Of a stretch of 64,000 nucleotides of DNA, positions 8,874 through 17,700 are shown one piece after another. The notes beneath the pieces are model-generated. The model saw only the letters and a list, made by a program, of their open reading frames with translations, had not been told where the DNA came from and made no database searches. The translations under genes were made by a program, and so were the position numbers. Position 1 is the first letter of the stretch. The number at the start of each line of letters is the position of its first letter. The stretch spans positions 3,703-67,702 of the forward strand of contig UQCM01000012.1 in NCBI GenBank assembly GCA_900539525.1. The letters run 5' to 3'. This stretch comes from an uncultured Blautia sp. (GTDB taxonomy: Bacteria > Bacillota > Clostridia > Lachnospirales > Lachnospiraceae).

Positions 8874-9461
8874 AAGCTTTTACAGTATGTATTTGGTTAT
8901 GCACCAGTTAAGGTAAAAGATGTTTTTACAAGAATAAAGGGAACACCAATTACAGCAGGGAAGATGAAAGAAATAGAATGCAAAGATGGAGATATTATGA
9001 TTTTTGCTGGGGGAAAAACTGTTGTGAGAGCACTAGAAAAAGATATTCCGAATGCAAATATTACAAGAAATCCAGCAGTACTTATTCAATCTCGAGGGGT
9101 GATTGATGCTGTATATTATGAAGAAGCGTTTACCTTTAAAAATGAAATGTGGGCATATACACATGAGAACAAAACAACTGTGAAATATTTGTATTATATT
9201 ATGAAAAATAATATGGATTTTCTTAGAAAGTCTGCATCTGGAATGGGTTCATTACCACAGATTTCGTTGCCAGTTACAGAAGAGTTTATAATTATGTTAC
9301 CCACAGAGAAAGAACAAGAAAGAGTTGTATCAATTCTTGATAGATTTGAGAAGTTATGTAACGATATTTCTGTTGGTTTACCTGCTGAAATAGAAGCAAG
9401 ACAGAAACAATATGAATACTATAGGGATAAGCTGTTATCCTTTGAATTATCATCAAATTAA
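8874..9461 (+). CDS. silent third HsdS target-recognition cassette, read only by frame fusion
   Basis: Open in the frame that includes the GACA tract: KLLQYVFGYAPVKVKDVFTR, then IKGTPITAGKMKEIECKDGD, MGSLPQISLPVTEEFIIMLP and GLPAEIEARQKQYEYYRDKL before the stop at 9461. It is a TRD plus conserved helix, a close paralogue of TRD1 of the gene upstream (same KGTPITAGKMKEI and MGSLPQISLPVTEEF blocks) with diverged recognition stretches. The first ATG (8964) lies inside the domain and has no convincing ribosome site, so independent translation of a working half-subunit is unlikely. With 15 (or 12) GACA units it would be fused to hsdS, giving about 616 (or 612) residues with three TRDs. The hsdR ribosome site begins at its stop codon. 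Confidence 0.8.
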   Translation, partial: KLLQYVFGYAPVKVKDVFTRIKGTPITAGKMKEIECKDGDIMIFAGGKTVVRALEKDIPNANITRNPAVLIQSRGVIDAVYYEEAFTFKNEMWAYTHENKTTVKYLYYIMKNNMDFLRKSASGMGSLPQISLPVTEEFIIMLPTEKEQERVVSILDRFEKLCNDISVGLPAEIEARQKQYEYYRDKLLSFELSSN

Positions 9462-9474
9462 GGAGGCGATATAA

Positions 9475-12400
9475 GTGCCATACTTTAATATTGTAGCTGA
9501 GACAAATGAAAATACTGTGGTAACGCAGTATGAACCGGTAAAGCAACGCTCTGATTCGTATCAAAGTGAAGCGGAGTTGGAAAAAGAATTTATTCGTATG
9601 CTGACAGAACAGGGATATGAGTATTTGCAGATTCATACAGAAGAGGATATGGTTGCCAATATTCGTGCCAAACTGGAGGAGCTGAATAACTATTCATTTT
9701 CTGACAGTGAATGGGATAGATTTTTTAAAGAGTGTATTGCTAATGGGAATGATGGTATTGCCGAAAAAACTTGTAAGATTCAAGAAGATAATGTTCAGGT
9801 ATTGAAGCGTGATGACGGAATGACCAAGAACATTACACTAATTGACAGAAAGAATATTCATAACAATCGCTTGCAAGTAATTAATCAGTATGTAGTTACT
9901 ACAGAACAAGGGGCAAGACACGATAACAGATATGATGTTACCGTACTTGTTAACGGTTTACCACTGGTTCATATTGAACTGAAAAGAAGAGGTGTAGCCA
10001 TCAGAGAAGCTTTCAATCAGATCAATAGATATGAGAGAGATTCTTTTAGTGTCGGATATGGTTTATTTGAGTATGTCCAGATTTATGTAATTTCTAATGG
10101 TACAAATACAAAATACTATTCCAACAGCACACGATATAATGCGATTAAGGATTCGGAAGCATCAAACACCAAGAAGGGAAAGACAAGCAATTCTTTTGAG
10201 TTTACTTCCTTCTGGGCTGATGCAAATAATCGTGTTATTCCTGATCTGATAGACTTTACAAAGACATTTTTTGCAAAGCATACAATTTTGAATATACTTA
10301 CAAAATATTGTGTTTTTACTTCTGAAAAGATGCTTATGGTTATGAGGCCGTATCAGATAACTGCAACGGAACGTATTCTCAATCGTATTGAAATTGCTCA
10401 TAACTACAAGAAGTATGGAGATATAGCTGCCGGTGGATATGTATGGCATACTACAGGAAGTGGAAAAACATTAACTTCTTTTAAGACAGCAAGACTTGCA
10501 AGCAATCTTGAGTTTATTGATAAAGTTCTGTTTGTTGTTGATCGTAAAGACTTAGATTATCAGACAATGAAAGAGTATGACCGTTTTGAGAAAGGTTCTG
10601 CAAATAGCAATTCTTCGACAGCCATTCTTGAGAGACAGCTTAGAGATTCCAAGTCGAAGATTATTATTACAACAATTCAGAAGCTTTCAACTTTCATTAA
10701 GAAAAATGCGAAGGATCACCCTGCTTTTGATAAGCAGATAGTTATCATTTTTGATGAGTGTCACCGCAGTCAGTTTGGTGATATGCATGCTGCAATTGTT
10801 TCCAGCTTTAAGAAATATTATATGTTTGGTTTTACAGGGACACCTATATTTCCGGCAAATTCCGGTTCAGTGAAAAATCCTAAGTTTGCAACTACGGAGC
10901 AAACCTTTGGAGACCAGCTACATACATATACAATCGTGGATGCTATTAATGATAAAAATGTTCTTCCTTTCAAGGTCGAGTATCATAAAACTATGGCTGT
11001 TGAACCGGATATAGATGATGAAATGGTTCTGGATATAGACAGAAAGAAAGCATTTGAAGCTCCTGAGAGAATTACAAAGATTACAAAATATATTTTGGAT
11101 CATTTTGACCAGAAGACATATCGCGGGGATAAAACCTATGTATATAACACGCTTACAAACATTTCGGAAGTAGCATCTGCGGATAGAGGAAAAATAGAAG
11201 AAATCAAGCAGAAACAGAGACTTAGTGGTTTCAATTCTATTTTTGCTGTTTCTTCTGTTGAGATGGCAAAAGCATATTATGAGGAATTTAGGAAGCAGAT
11301 TAAGGAAGACCCAACCAAGGCAATCAAGTTTGCGGTGATTTATAGTTATGGCGCAAACGAGGAAGAACAGGATGGTATTCTTGATGAAGAGAATCCGGAA
11401 GATACATCTGCACTTGACCAGACAGCAAGAGATTTTCTCGATGGAGCAATTCTCGATTATAATCAGATGTTCCACACGAATTATGATACTTCTTCGGAGA
11501 AGTTTCAGAGTTATTATAAGGATGTTTCTTTGCGAATGAAGAATAAGGAACTTGATATGCTTATTGTAGTAAACATGTTCCTGACCGGATTTGATGCAAC
11601 AACTCTTAATACTTTATGGGTTGATAAGAACCTGAAAATGCATGGACTCATTCAGGCATTTTCAAGAACAAATCGAATACTGAACAGCATTAAAACTTTT
11701 GGTAATGTAGTATGTTTTCGTAATTTACAGAAATGTGTAGATTCTGCAATTTCACTGTTTGGAGATAAGAATGCCGGCGGCATTGTATTGATGCAAAGCT
11801 TCAAAGATTATTATTACGGCTATGAGTCAGTGGATGGAAAGCAGATGCCCGGATATGTGGATATGATTGAGGATCTGACAAATAAGTTCCCTCTTACTGA
11901 ACCGCAGATAATCGGGGGACAGAATCAGAAAGACTTTATTGCACTATTTGGTTCCATTTTGCGAATGAGAAATCTGCTGGTAGCTTTCGACGAGTTCAAA
12001 GAAAAGGAGTTGTTGTCAGAGAGAGATTTACAGGATTATCTGGGCAGATATCAGGATTTACGAGATGAGTGGAAGAGTAGAAGAGACAATGGAGAAAGCA
12101 CAGATATTATTGATGATATAGTATTTGAAGTGGAATTAATCAAACAGATAGAAATCAATATAGATTATATTCTTATGCTTGTTAAAAAGTATCATGATAC
12201 GCATTGTGAAGATAAGGAAGTCCTGATTACGATAAGGAAAGCCATTGAAGCCAGTCCGGAGCTTAGAAGTAAAAAAGAGCTTATTGAGGCATTCATAAAT
12301 GGAATCAATGAAGTGGATGATGTGATGAATGAGTGGCATGACTACATTGTACAAATGCGTGAGAGTGAACTTCTGATTATCATTGAAGAGGAAAAATTGA

Positions 12401-12624
12401 AAGAAGATGAAACACGCAAATTCCTTGAAAATGCTTTTAGAGAAGGTGAAGTAAAAACTGTAGGAACTGATATTGATAAGCTTATGCCTCCTGTCAGTCG
12501 ATTTGGTGGAGGAAACAGAGCAAATAAAAAGAAGAATGTTATTGCAAGACTAAAAGCATACTTTGATAAGTTTTATGGTGTCGGCGGAAATGCAAAGTTT
12601 TTAAGCACAGATAAAAATCAGTGA
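9475..12624 (+). CDS. hsdR: type I restriction enzyme, endonuclease/translocase subunit R
   Basis: A 1049-residue HsdR, normal length. The N-terminal HSDR_N nuclease has RYDVTVLVNGLPLVHIELKR with the catalytic acidic residue and E168-x-K170. Then the SF2 helicase motor: Walker A TTGSGKT (326-332), DECHRSQ (Asp427), GFTGTP, and later motif-VI-like QAFSRTNR. The C-terminal about 250 residues are helical and bind HsdM. It starts at GTG 9475, 6 bases after AAGGAGGCG, directly behind the silent hsdS cassette, so it should be co-transcribed from hsdM. No frameshift or missing motif is visible, so restriction should be active, which makes the variable specificity upstream relevant. A hairpin follows the gene. 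Confidence 0.96.
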   Translation: MPYFNIVAETNENTVVTQYEPVKQRSDSYQSEAELEKEFIRMLTEQGYEYLQIHTEEDMVANIRAKLEELNNYSFSDSEWDRFFKECIANGNDGIAEKTCKIQEDNVQVLKRDDGMTKNITLIDRKNIHNNRLQVINQYVVTTEQGARHDNRYDVTVLVNGLPLVHIELKRRGVAIREAFNQINRYERDSFSVGYGLFEYVQIYVISNGTNTKYYSNSTRYNAIKDSEASNTKKGKTSNSFEFTSFWADANNRVIPDLIDFTKTFFAKHTILNILTKYCVFTSEKMLMVMRPYQITATERILNRIEIAHNYKKYGDIAAGGYVWHTTGSGKTLTSFKTARLASNLEFIDKVLFVVDRKDLDYQTMKEYDRFEKGSANSNSSTAILERQLRDSKSKIIITTIQKLSTFIKKNAKDHPAFDKQIVIIFDECHRSQFGDMHAAIVSSFKKYYMFGFTGTPIFPANSGSVKNPKFATTEQTFGDQLHTYTIVDAINDKNVLPFKVEYHKTMAVEPDIDDEMVLDIDRKKAFEAPERITKITKYILDHFDQKTYRGDKTYVYNTLTNISEVASADRGKIEEIKQKQRLSGFNSIFAVSSVEMAKAYYEEFRKQIKEDPTKAIKFAVIYSYGANEEEQDGILDEENPEDTSALDQTARDFLDGAILDYNQMFHTNYDTSSEKFQSYYKDVSLRMKNKELDMLIVVNMFLTGFDATTLNTLWVDKNLKMHGLIQAFSRTNRILNSIKTFGNVVCFRNLQKCVDSAISLFGDKNAGGIVLMQSFKDYYYGYESVDGKQMPGYVDMIEDLTNKFPLTEPQIIGGQNQKDFIALFGSILRMRNLLVAFDEFKEKELLSERDLQDYLGRYQDLRDEWKSRRDNGESTDIIDDIVFEVELIKQIEINIDYILMLVKKYHDTHCEDKEVLITIRKAIEASPELRSKKELIEAFINGINEVDDVMNEWHDYIVQMRESELLIIIEEEKLKEDETRKFLENAFREGEVKTVGTDIDKLMPPVSRFGGGNRANKKKNVIARLKAYFDKFYGVGGNAKFLSTDKNQ

Positions 12625-12651
12625 CAAACAGAATGATACGTTAGGATTTCG

Positions 12652-12689
12652 TCAGGCGTATTTTAAAACAGCTTTCTGAGTACGCCTGA
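12652..12689 (+). terminator. hairpin after hsdR
   Basis: TCAGGCGTA (12652-12660) pairs with TACGCCTGA (12681-12689), 28 bases after the hsdR stop codon. The following sequence is AT-rich rather than a clean T run. Confidence 0.45.
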
Positions 12690-12799
12690 TATTATATATG
12701 AGAAAAAATCTTTGTGTTTCAGGTAACAATTACACTGCACTTCTCAAGGAGAGATAATGGTATAGGCATGAGGCGGCAATCCCGCCCCCTTCCTTGATA

Positions 12800-12964
12800 C
12801 TAGTATAGCGTCTCGAAAATAACTACACCAATCACTTGTCTGCTTCTCCGATTGCACAGGTCAAAAATCCTCAGCGTAGCCCGCTACGCCTACGTTTTTT
12901 GACCTGCACACTCGAAAAAGCATTCTGCGCGATTGGTCCAGTTATTTATCGGACGCTATACTAG
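12800..12964. repeat. family D long imperfect palindrome, copy 1 (165 bp)
   Basis: CTAGTATAGCGTC (12800-12812) is the exact inverse of GACGCTATACTAG (12952-12964). Nested stems follow: CAATC/GATTG, AGGTCAAAAA/TTTTTGACCT and the inner GCGTAG/CTACGC. A second copy of the same length is at 51092-51256. It fills most of the gene-free stretch 12690-12982; before it a site at about 12754 (AAGGAGAGATA then ATG GTA TAG) gives no usable gene. Confidence 0.85.
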
Positions 12965-12982
12965 ATGTTTTTGATTGAAAAA

Positions 12983-13267
12983 CTATAAATTGAACAGATC
13001 ACTGTGAGTACCGGTACGGGTAAGTGTGAGCACAAGTACATCTTCTTCATAACGATAGATGAGAAGCCAATCAGGTTGAATATGACATTCTCTATGGCCA
13101 AACTAGTTACCGGATAAAGGGTGATCCTTATATTTAGGATCTAGTGATTCACCATTTGCGAGTTTTGTAACAATATCTTTCAGTAATGAAATATTCAAAC
13201 CGCGGCGTTTTGCAAGTTTATAGTCTTTTTTGAACTGGGTTGTATTTTTGATTTCGTATTTGGTCAT
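12983..13267 (-). pseudogene. YafQ/RelE-family toxin with an in-frame stop
   Basis: The minus strand encodes MTKYEIKNTTQFKKDYKLAK, then RRGLNISLLKDIVTKLANGE, HPLSGN, a TAG stop, then FGHRECHIQPDWLLIYRYEE and TRTGTHSDLF. This is a complete YafQ-type mRNA-interferase sequence including the conserved H-x-x-PDWLLIY strand, cut by one nonsense codon where Trp or Tyr is usual (HPLSGNW/Y). A TGG-to-TAG change would explain it. The ATG overlaps the antitoxin stop codon as ATGA, the standard coupling of this operon type. Unless suppressed, the toxin is dead. Confidence 0.85.
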
Positions 13268-13545
13268 GTATCGAGGTCTGCAAAGAATTCATTTACATCG
13301 TGATATCCTTTTATGGTAGGATTCTTTGCAATCCTTTCTGCCTCCAGCATGGCAGAGACGGTTTCTTTATTTGGAGTTCCTTCTGTTATTTTGAAAGGAA
13401 TTCCTCGCTCGCGTAGAGACTGTCTGACGAAAATGTTAAAGGCAGTGCTAAGATTCATGCCGAGTTCTTCGTATAGTTCTTCTGCAGCAGCTTTGAGATT
13501 ACTGTCCATGCGAATGCTGATATTGCATGTGGTTGATTTAGCCAT
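13264..13545 (-). CDS. RelB/DinJ-family antitoxin
   Basis: A 93-residue protein: NISIRMDSNLKAAAEELYEE, then LGMNLSTAFNIFVRQSLRER and GIPFKI. This is the ribbon-helix-helix DNA-binding half of RelB/DinJ antitoxins, followed by an acidic toxin-binding tail. AGAAAGGAAGTGATACC precedes the ATG. It is the first gene of a two-gene unit whose toxin has an internal stop. The protein would still repress its own promoter and could neutralise related toxins, which may explain its survival. Confidence 0.92.
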   Translation of the reverse strand: MAKSTTCNISIRMDSNLKAAAEELYEELGMNLSTAFNIFVRQSLRERGIPFKITEGTPNKETVSAMLEAERIAKNPTIKGYHDVNEFFADLDT

Positions 13546-13586
13546 GGTATCACTTCCTTTCTACTGGTACCTATATTATATGCTTT

Positions 13587-13829
13587 TTGCACAAAAATAT
13601 CAATACAATGCACAAAAAAATAAAGACTTTGATACGGTTTACCGGACAGAGAAAGGAGAAGCTGTGCACGATCAGTCCGCTGGAAGGCGAGTACGAACCG
13701 GGAAAGCCGGAGTTTGGGTTTCTGTATCTGGCATTTAGGGACAGAACGACCAATACAGAATATATAAATATTTTTGAGAAACAGCCGGGGCAGTATACAG
13801 AACTGAAAGAATGGATGCTTCGGAAGTAG
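13587..13829 (+). pseudogene. DUF4317-like protein, C-terminal fragment (copy 2)
   Basis: Similarity to the family starts at about 13661 (LCTISPLEGEYEPGKPEFGF, then LYLAFRDRTTN) and runs to the stop at 13829. The preceding codons (MHKNINTMHKKIKTLIRFTG) look like chance sequence with no ribosome site. It is shorter than copy 1 and differs from it at only a few residues. Confidence 0.55.
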
Positions 13830-13848
13830 GATATCACCAGGTCATTGG
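13661..13848 (+). repeat. 188-bp direct repeat, copy 2
   Basis: Matches 919-1106 over its full length with 8 differences by eye. Together the copies bracket the restriction-modification and relic zone. Confidence 0.9.
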
Positions 13849-13911
13849 ATTACAGATATTGCAGGAGAAAATATATAACCGGCAGATCAATAACAGGAAA
13901 GGAAGCAAAAG

Positions 13912-14487
13912 ATGATACAGGAGCTGAAACTTAAACAGGGCGAAAGAGAGATTCATCTGAAGGTGATCCGTTCAGCCAGAAAAAGCATTGGACTGGAAGT
14001 GCGGGGAGGGGAAACCGTGTATGTGCGGATCCCGGCCGGATTACCGGACCCGGAACTGAAACGATTTATTGAGGAACACAGACAGTGGATCTTCGAAAAG
14101 ATCAGCCTGGTGCAAAAGAGGAAGGATAACAGGATAGAGACCGGAGCCACTTCTCCGGAAGCCTTATCTCCGGAAGAAATCCGGAAAATCACAGAGAAGT
14201 TTTCATCCAGGGTGCAGTACTACAGCCGGAGGATGGGCGTCACTGTCGGCCGGATCACCATTCGCAATCAGAAAACCCGCTGGGGAAGCTGCAGTGCGAA
14301 AGGGAATCTGAATTTTAATTATCAATTGTATTATTTACCGGAGGAGCTTCTGGATTATGTGGTGGTGCACGAACTGGCTCACCGGAGATATATGAATCAT
14401 TCGGAAGCGTTCTGGAATGAAGTGGAGAAGTACTGTCCGTCTTATCGGCAGTGCAGGGAACGGTTAAAAGCATATAAAACATCATGA
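13912..14487 (+). CDS. YgjP/SprT-like M48-type zinc metallopeptidase (DUF45)
   Basis: A 191-residue protein with TRWGSCSAKGNLNFNYQLYY, YVVVHELAH and NHSEAFWNEVEKYCPSYRQC. HELAH supplies two zinc-binding histidines and the catalytic glutamate; the downstream H in NHS.AFW is the expected third ligand. This is the DUF45 (YgjP) layout at its usual length, with an N-terminal beta-rich part (LKLKQGEREIHLKVIRSARK). No signal peptide, so cytosolic. AGGAAAGGAAGC precedes the ATG. Members often sit near hsdR in other genomes; here it is just outside the second direct-repeat copy. Substrate unknown. Confidence 0.9.
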   Translation: MIQELKLKQGEREIHLKVIRSARKSIGLEVRGGETVYVRIPAGLPDPELKRFIEEHRQWIFEKISLVQKRKDNRIETGATSPEALSPEEIRKITEKFSSRVQYYSRRMGVTVGRITIRNQKTRWGSCSAKGNLNFNYQLYYLPEELLDYVVVHELAHRRYMNHSEAFWNEVEKYCPSYRQCRERLKAYKTS

Positions 14488-14514
14488 ACGCAGATAGGCA
14501 TTCATAAAAGTTTT

Positions 14515-14580
14515 TTTGCATCTGGTGAGAGGGCTCCCGAAGGCAAATATTTATAAATCTGCATGACTCTGAACAGTTAC
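14515..14580 (-). repeat. family A element, one end
   Basis: GGCAAATATTTATAAATCTG followed by GACTCTGAACAGTTAC (14565-14580); the other half is absent. Confidence 0.7.
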
Positions 14581-14744
14581 CATATAATAGAAAAAGAACA
14601 AGCTGCCTGCTGATATAAATTGACAGCCTGAACATGTTCAGATACAATAAAAATACGGGATTTTCATAGCTTTACGGAGAGAGAACAATTCGTATCAGAA
14701 ACTGTTGATTGTGAGAACAAACAAAAGAAAAGGGAGGAATGCCT

Positions 14745-17700
14745 ATGAAACACAGAAAGATAACAGCACTTATTCTGGCCGGTATTATAGCTGTAGCCGG
14801 TGCGGGACAGACGGCGATGGCAGCCGGAGCAGGGATGGATTTCCGGGATTCTGTCGGCAGAGGAGAGGAATCCAGAGATGTAAATTATGATGTCTGGTTT
14901 GAAGCTCAGGACATGCGGGATGGTGGCAATTCCACATGGATGTTCAGGGATGAAGAACTGACATTTCACCTGAATACAGATCATCTGGCAGGTGTTGACT
15001 GCACATTTGTCTGGCAGGCAGGGGACTATAGTGAACCGGATGAGAATGGGGAAGTCTGGTTTATTGAGAATAAGGAGATCAAGTATACCCTCAGTGATGA
15101 TCGTACCGGCATCACACTGAAAGGTTCAGAGCTTCCGGTTGAACACTTTAATGTCTGCGTAACGGTAAAGAACAATGAAGAAGAGATTGCATGGGCTGAT
15201 TTCTGGGTCAATGTCAGGGATACAAAATATGAGTACCATATGCAGTATTTTTATGACGATTCCACAATATACCTGCCCCGGCAGGATTTCAGCATTGACC
15301 GGAATTCCGGATGCTTGGTAGAGGATAAAGATCATCCGGGAGGAGAAGAGCTTCCCATAACCGTCACCGGAGTCACAGCAGTCAATGCAGATGATGATGA
15401 AGGGGTGGATGCTGCGGTGAACGTTGAACCCTGGGAGGACGGAAACGGCTGGAATCTGCATACGAACCGTGTCGGTCACGCACTTGTCACTGTGAACTAT
15501 ACGGACTGGAACGGGATAGAGGATTCTTATCACTTTGAGGTGTATATCAAAAGTGAGCGTTATCATGTGGATGTGTTCAGCAGCACCGGAACCAATAAGA
15601 TGCTTCCGAATGGGAGCCTGACGCTGGATACAGGGGTTTCTATGGAGTGCTATGATGAAGAAACAGATACTCATTATCCCGGAGACGTGTCAGATGTACA
15701 GATCCGGTGGGAGTATGACGAAAACAGTGATACCTATGCGTTTGATGAAAAGGACGGTAAGCTGACAGTGACTGCACTGCAGGATGGTGAAGGTACAAAT
15801 ATCCGTGCGATTGTTCTGGCCGATGGGGAAGAAGTGGCATCCTGCGATTATTGGACTGAAGTTTTCCGGGAGTATTATACCATTTCCGGCGCAGACCCGG
15901 ATGGAATATGGGAATACAGCGGAGTTAAAACCATGTCACCGGTGCTGAAGCACTTTCACAGTGATCAGCCAGATGGAGTTGTGACAGAAGCAGCCCGCTA
16001 TCGTATTGAAGGAGACTGGTGGGCCTTTTCTGTTACAGACGCAGAAGGCAATGCGGTTACAGAGGATCATAACTGCGGGCGGGCTCCGTTTACCGTCACA
16101 AGGAAAACAACGGAGGGATTCCGGATTACGCTGATTGCAGATCTGTATGATGAGGAAAGCGATGCCGGGAATGAAGAGGATAAGTATTATGAAGCAGAAC
16201 GTCGCGATGTCTGGGTAGACGGTCTGGATTATTCTGTGTGGTTTGAAGATGGCTTGCGTGAGGACCATTATACCTGGGTGTTCAGTGATGAAGATGTACA
16301 TGTTTCTCTGAATACGGAAAAACTGCAGGAACATGATATGGAGGCTGTGACGGTCGAGTGGCTGGTTGGAGTATGGAATGATGAAGCGCAGGACATAACA
16401 GAAAAACTGCCTTCTAATGTTTATACGGGTTCTGCCGAAGGGATTATTCTTCATGGAGAATTGCTGGATAAGATCCGTGATCAGCTGAGAAATACAAGCG
16501 GTTTTGATGTACAGGTGATCGTTAAGGCGAATGATGAGGAAGTTTTCCGGGAAGGTTTTGGCGTGGATTTGCGTGATCCGGTATATGACTACTGGATGCC
16601 TTATTTCCAGGAGGGTTCCATTGAACAGCTGCCACGCTGGAATCTGGGAATCGACCGGAATTCAGGATGCCGGTTAGAGAATGCAGATCATCCTTACGGG
16701 GAAGAGTTTCCGGTGGAAGTCACTTATGTTTCTGCGAAAAATGCTGATGACGATGAAGGAGAAGGTGATGCAGTCACTGTGGAACCATGGGATGATGGAA
16801 ACGGCTGGAACGTACACATGAACCGTCAGGGTCATGCCATCGTCACAGTGATGTACAAAGACTGGGACGGGCAGAAAGCATCCTACACGATTGACGTGTA
16901 TATTCATGGTGAAATCTATAATATTGATATCTACAGTGATACAGATACCGGCCGACTGCTTCCCGGAAAGAGCCTTACCCTGCATGTCAATACCCGGCGG
17001 GAGTGTTACGATGAGGAAAAAGATTTCCATTTTGATGGAGATACATCGGATGTGGAGATCCGGTGGGAATATGATGAGAATCATCGCTCATTTACCTTTA
17101 AGGAAGAAAACAACGGAAATCTGACGGTTACCGCACGGGATGATGCAGAAAATTACGACAGCACTGAGGTCAGGGCAATCGCTTATGTGGGAGAGGAAGA
17201 GGTGGCCTCCTGTAATTACGGGGTGGAAGTGCAGGAAGAGTATTATATCATTTCTGTACCGGATTTCGGAAGCGGACTGGAATATGGGAAAGAGGCCTCG
17301 CTGGTGCCGGTGCTGAAGCGATTTAACAGTGGGATGCCTGACGGTGAGCCGACGGCGGCGGCCCGCTATCGTGTCGAAGGAGACTGGTGGGCATTTTCAA
17401 TCGAAGATGCGGATGGAAATGTCATCACAGAGGAAGATAACTGCGGTACAGCCCCGTTTACGATTACCAGAAAAACGATCAACGGATTTCGGATCACTCT
17501 GAAAGCAGATCTCTATGATGAGGAACGGGATACAGAGAATGAAGAAGGCAGATATTATGAGGTGGCACGGCAGGATATCTGGGTTGACGGAATAAACTGC
17601 GGGATATCGTTTGGAGACGAAGATGGAGCGAATGGACTGCGTGAAGATCATTATACCTGGCTGTTTAATGATGAAACAATGACCATTCCGGTCCGGATGG

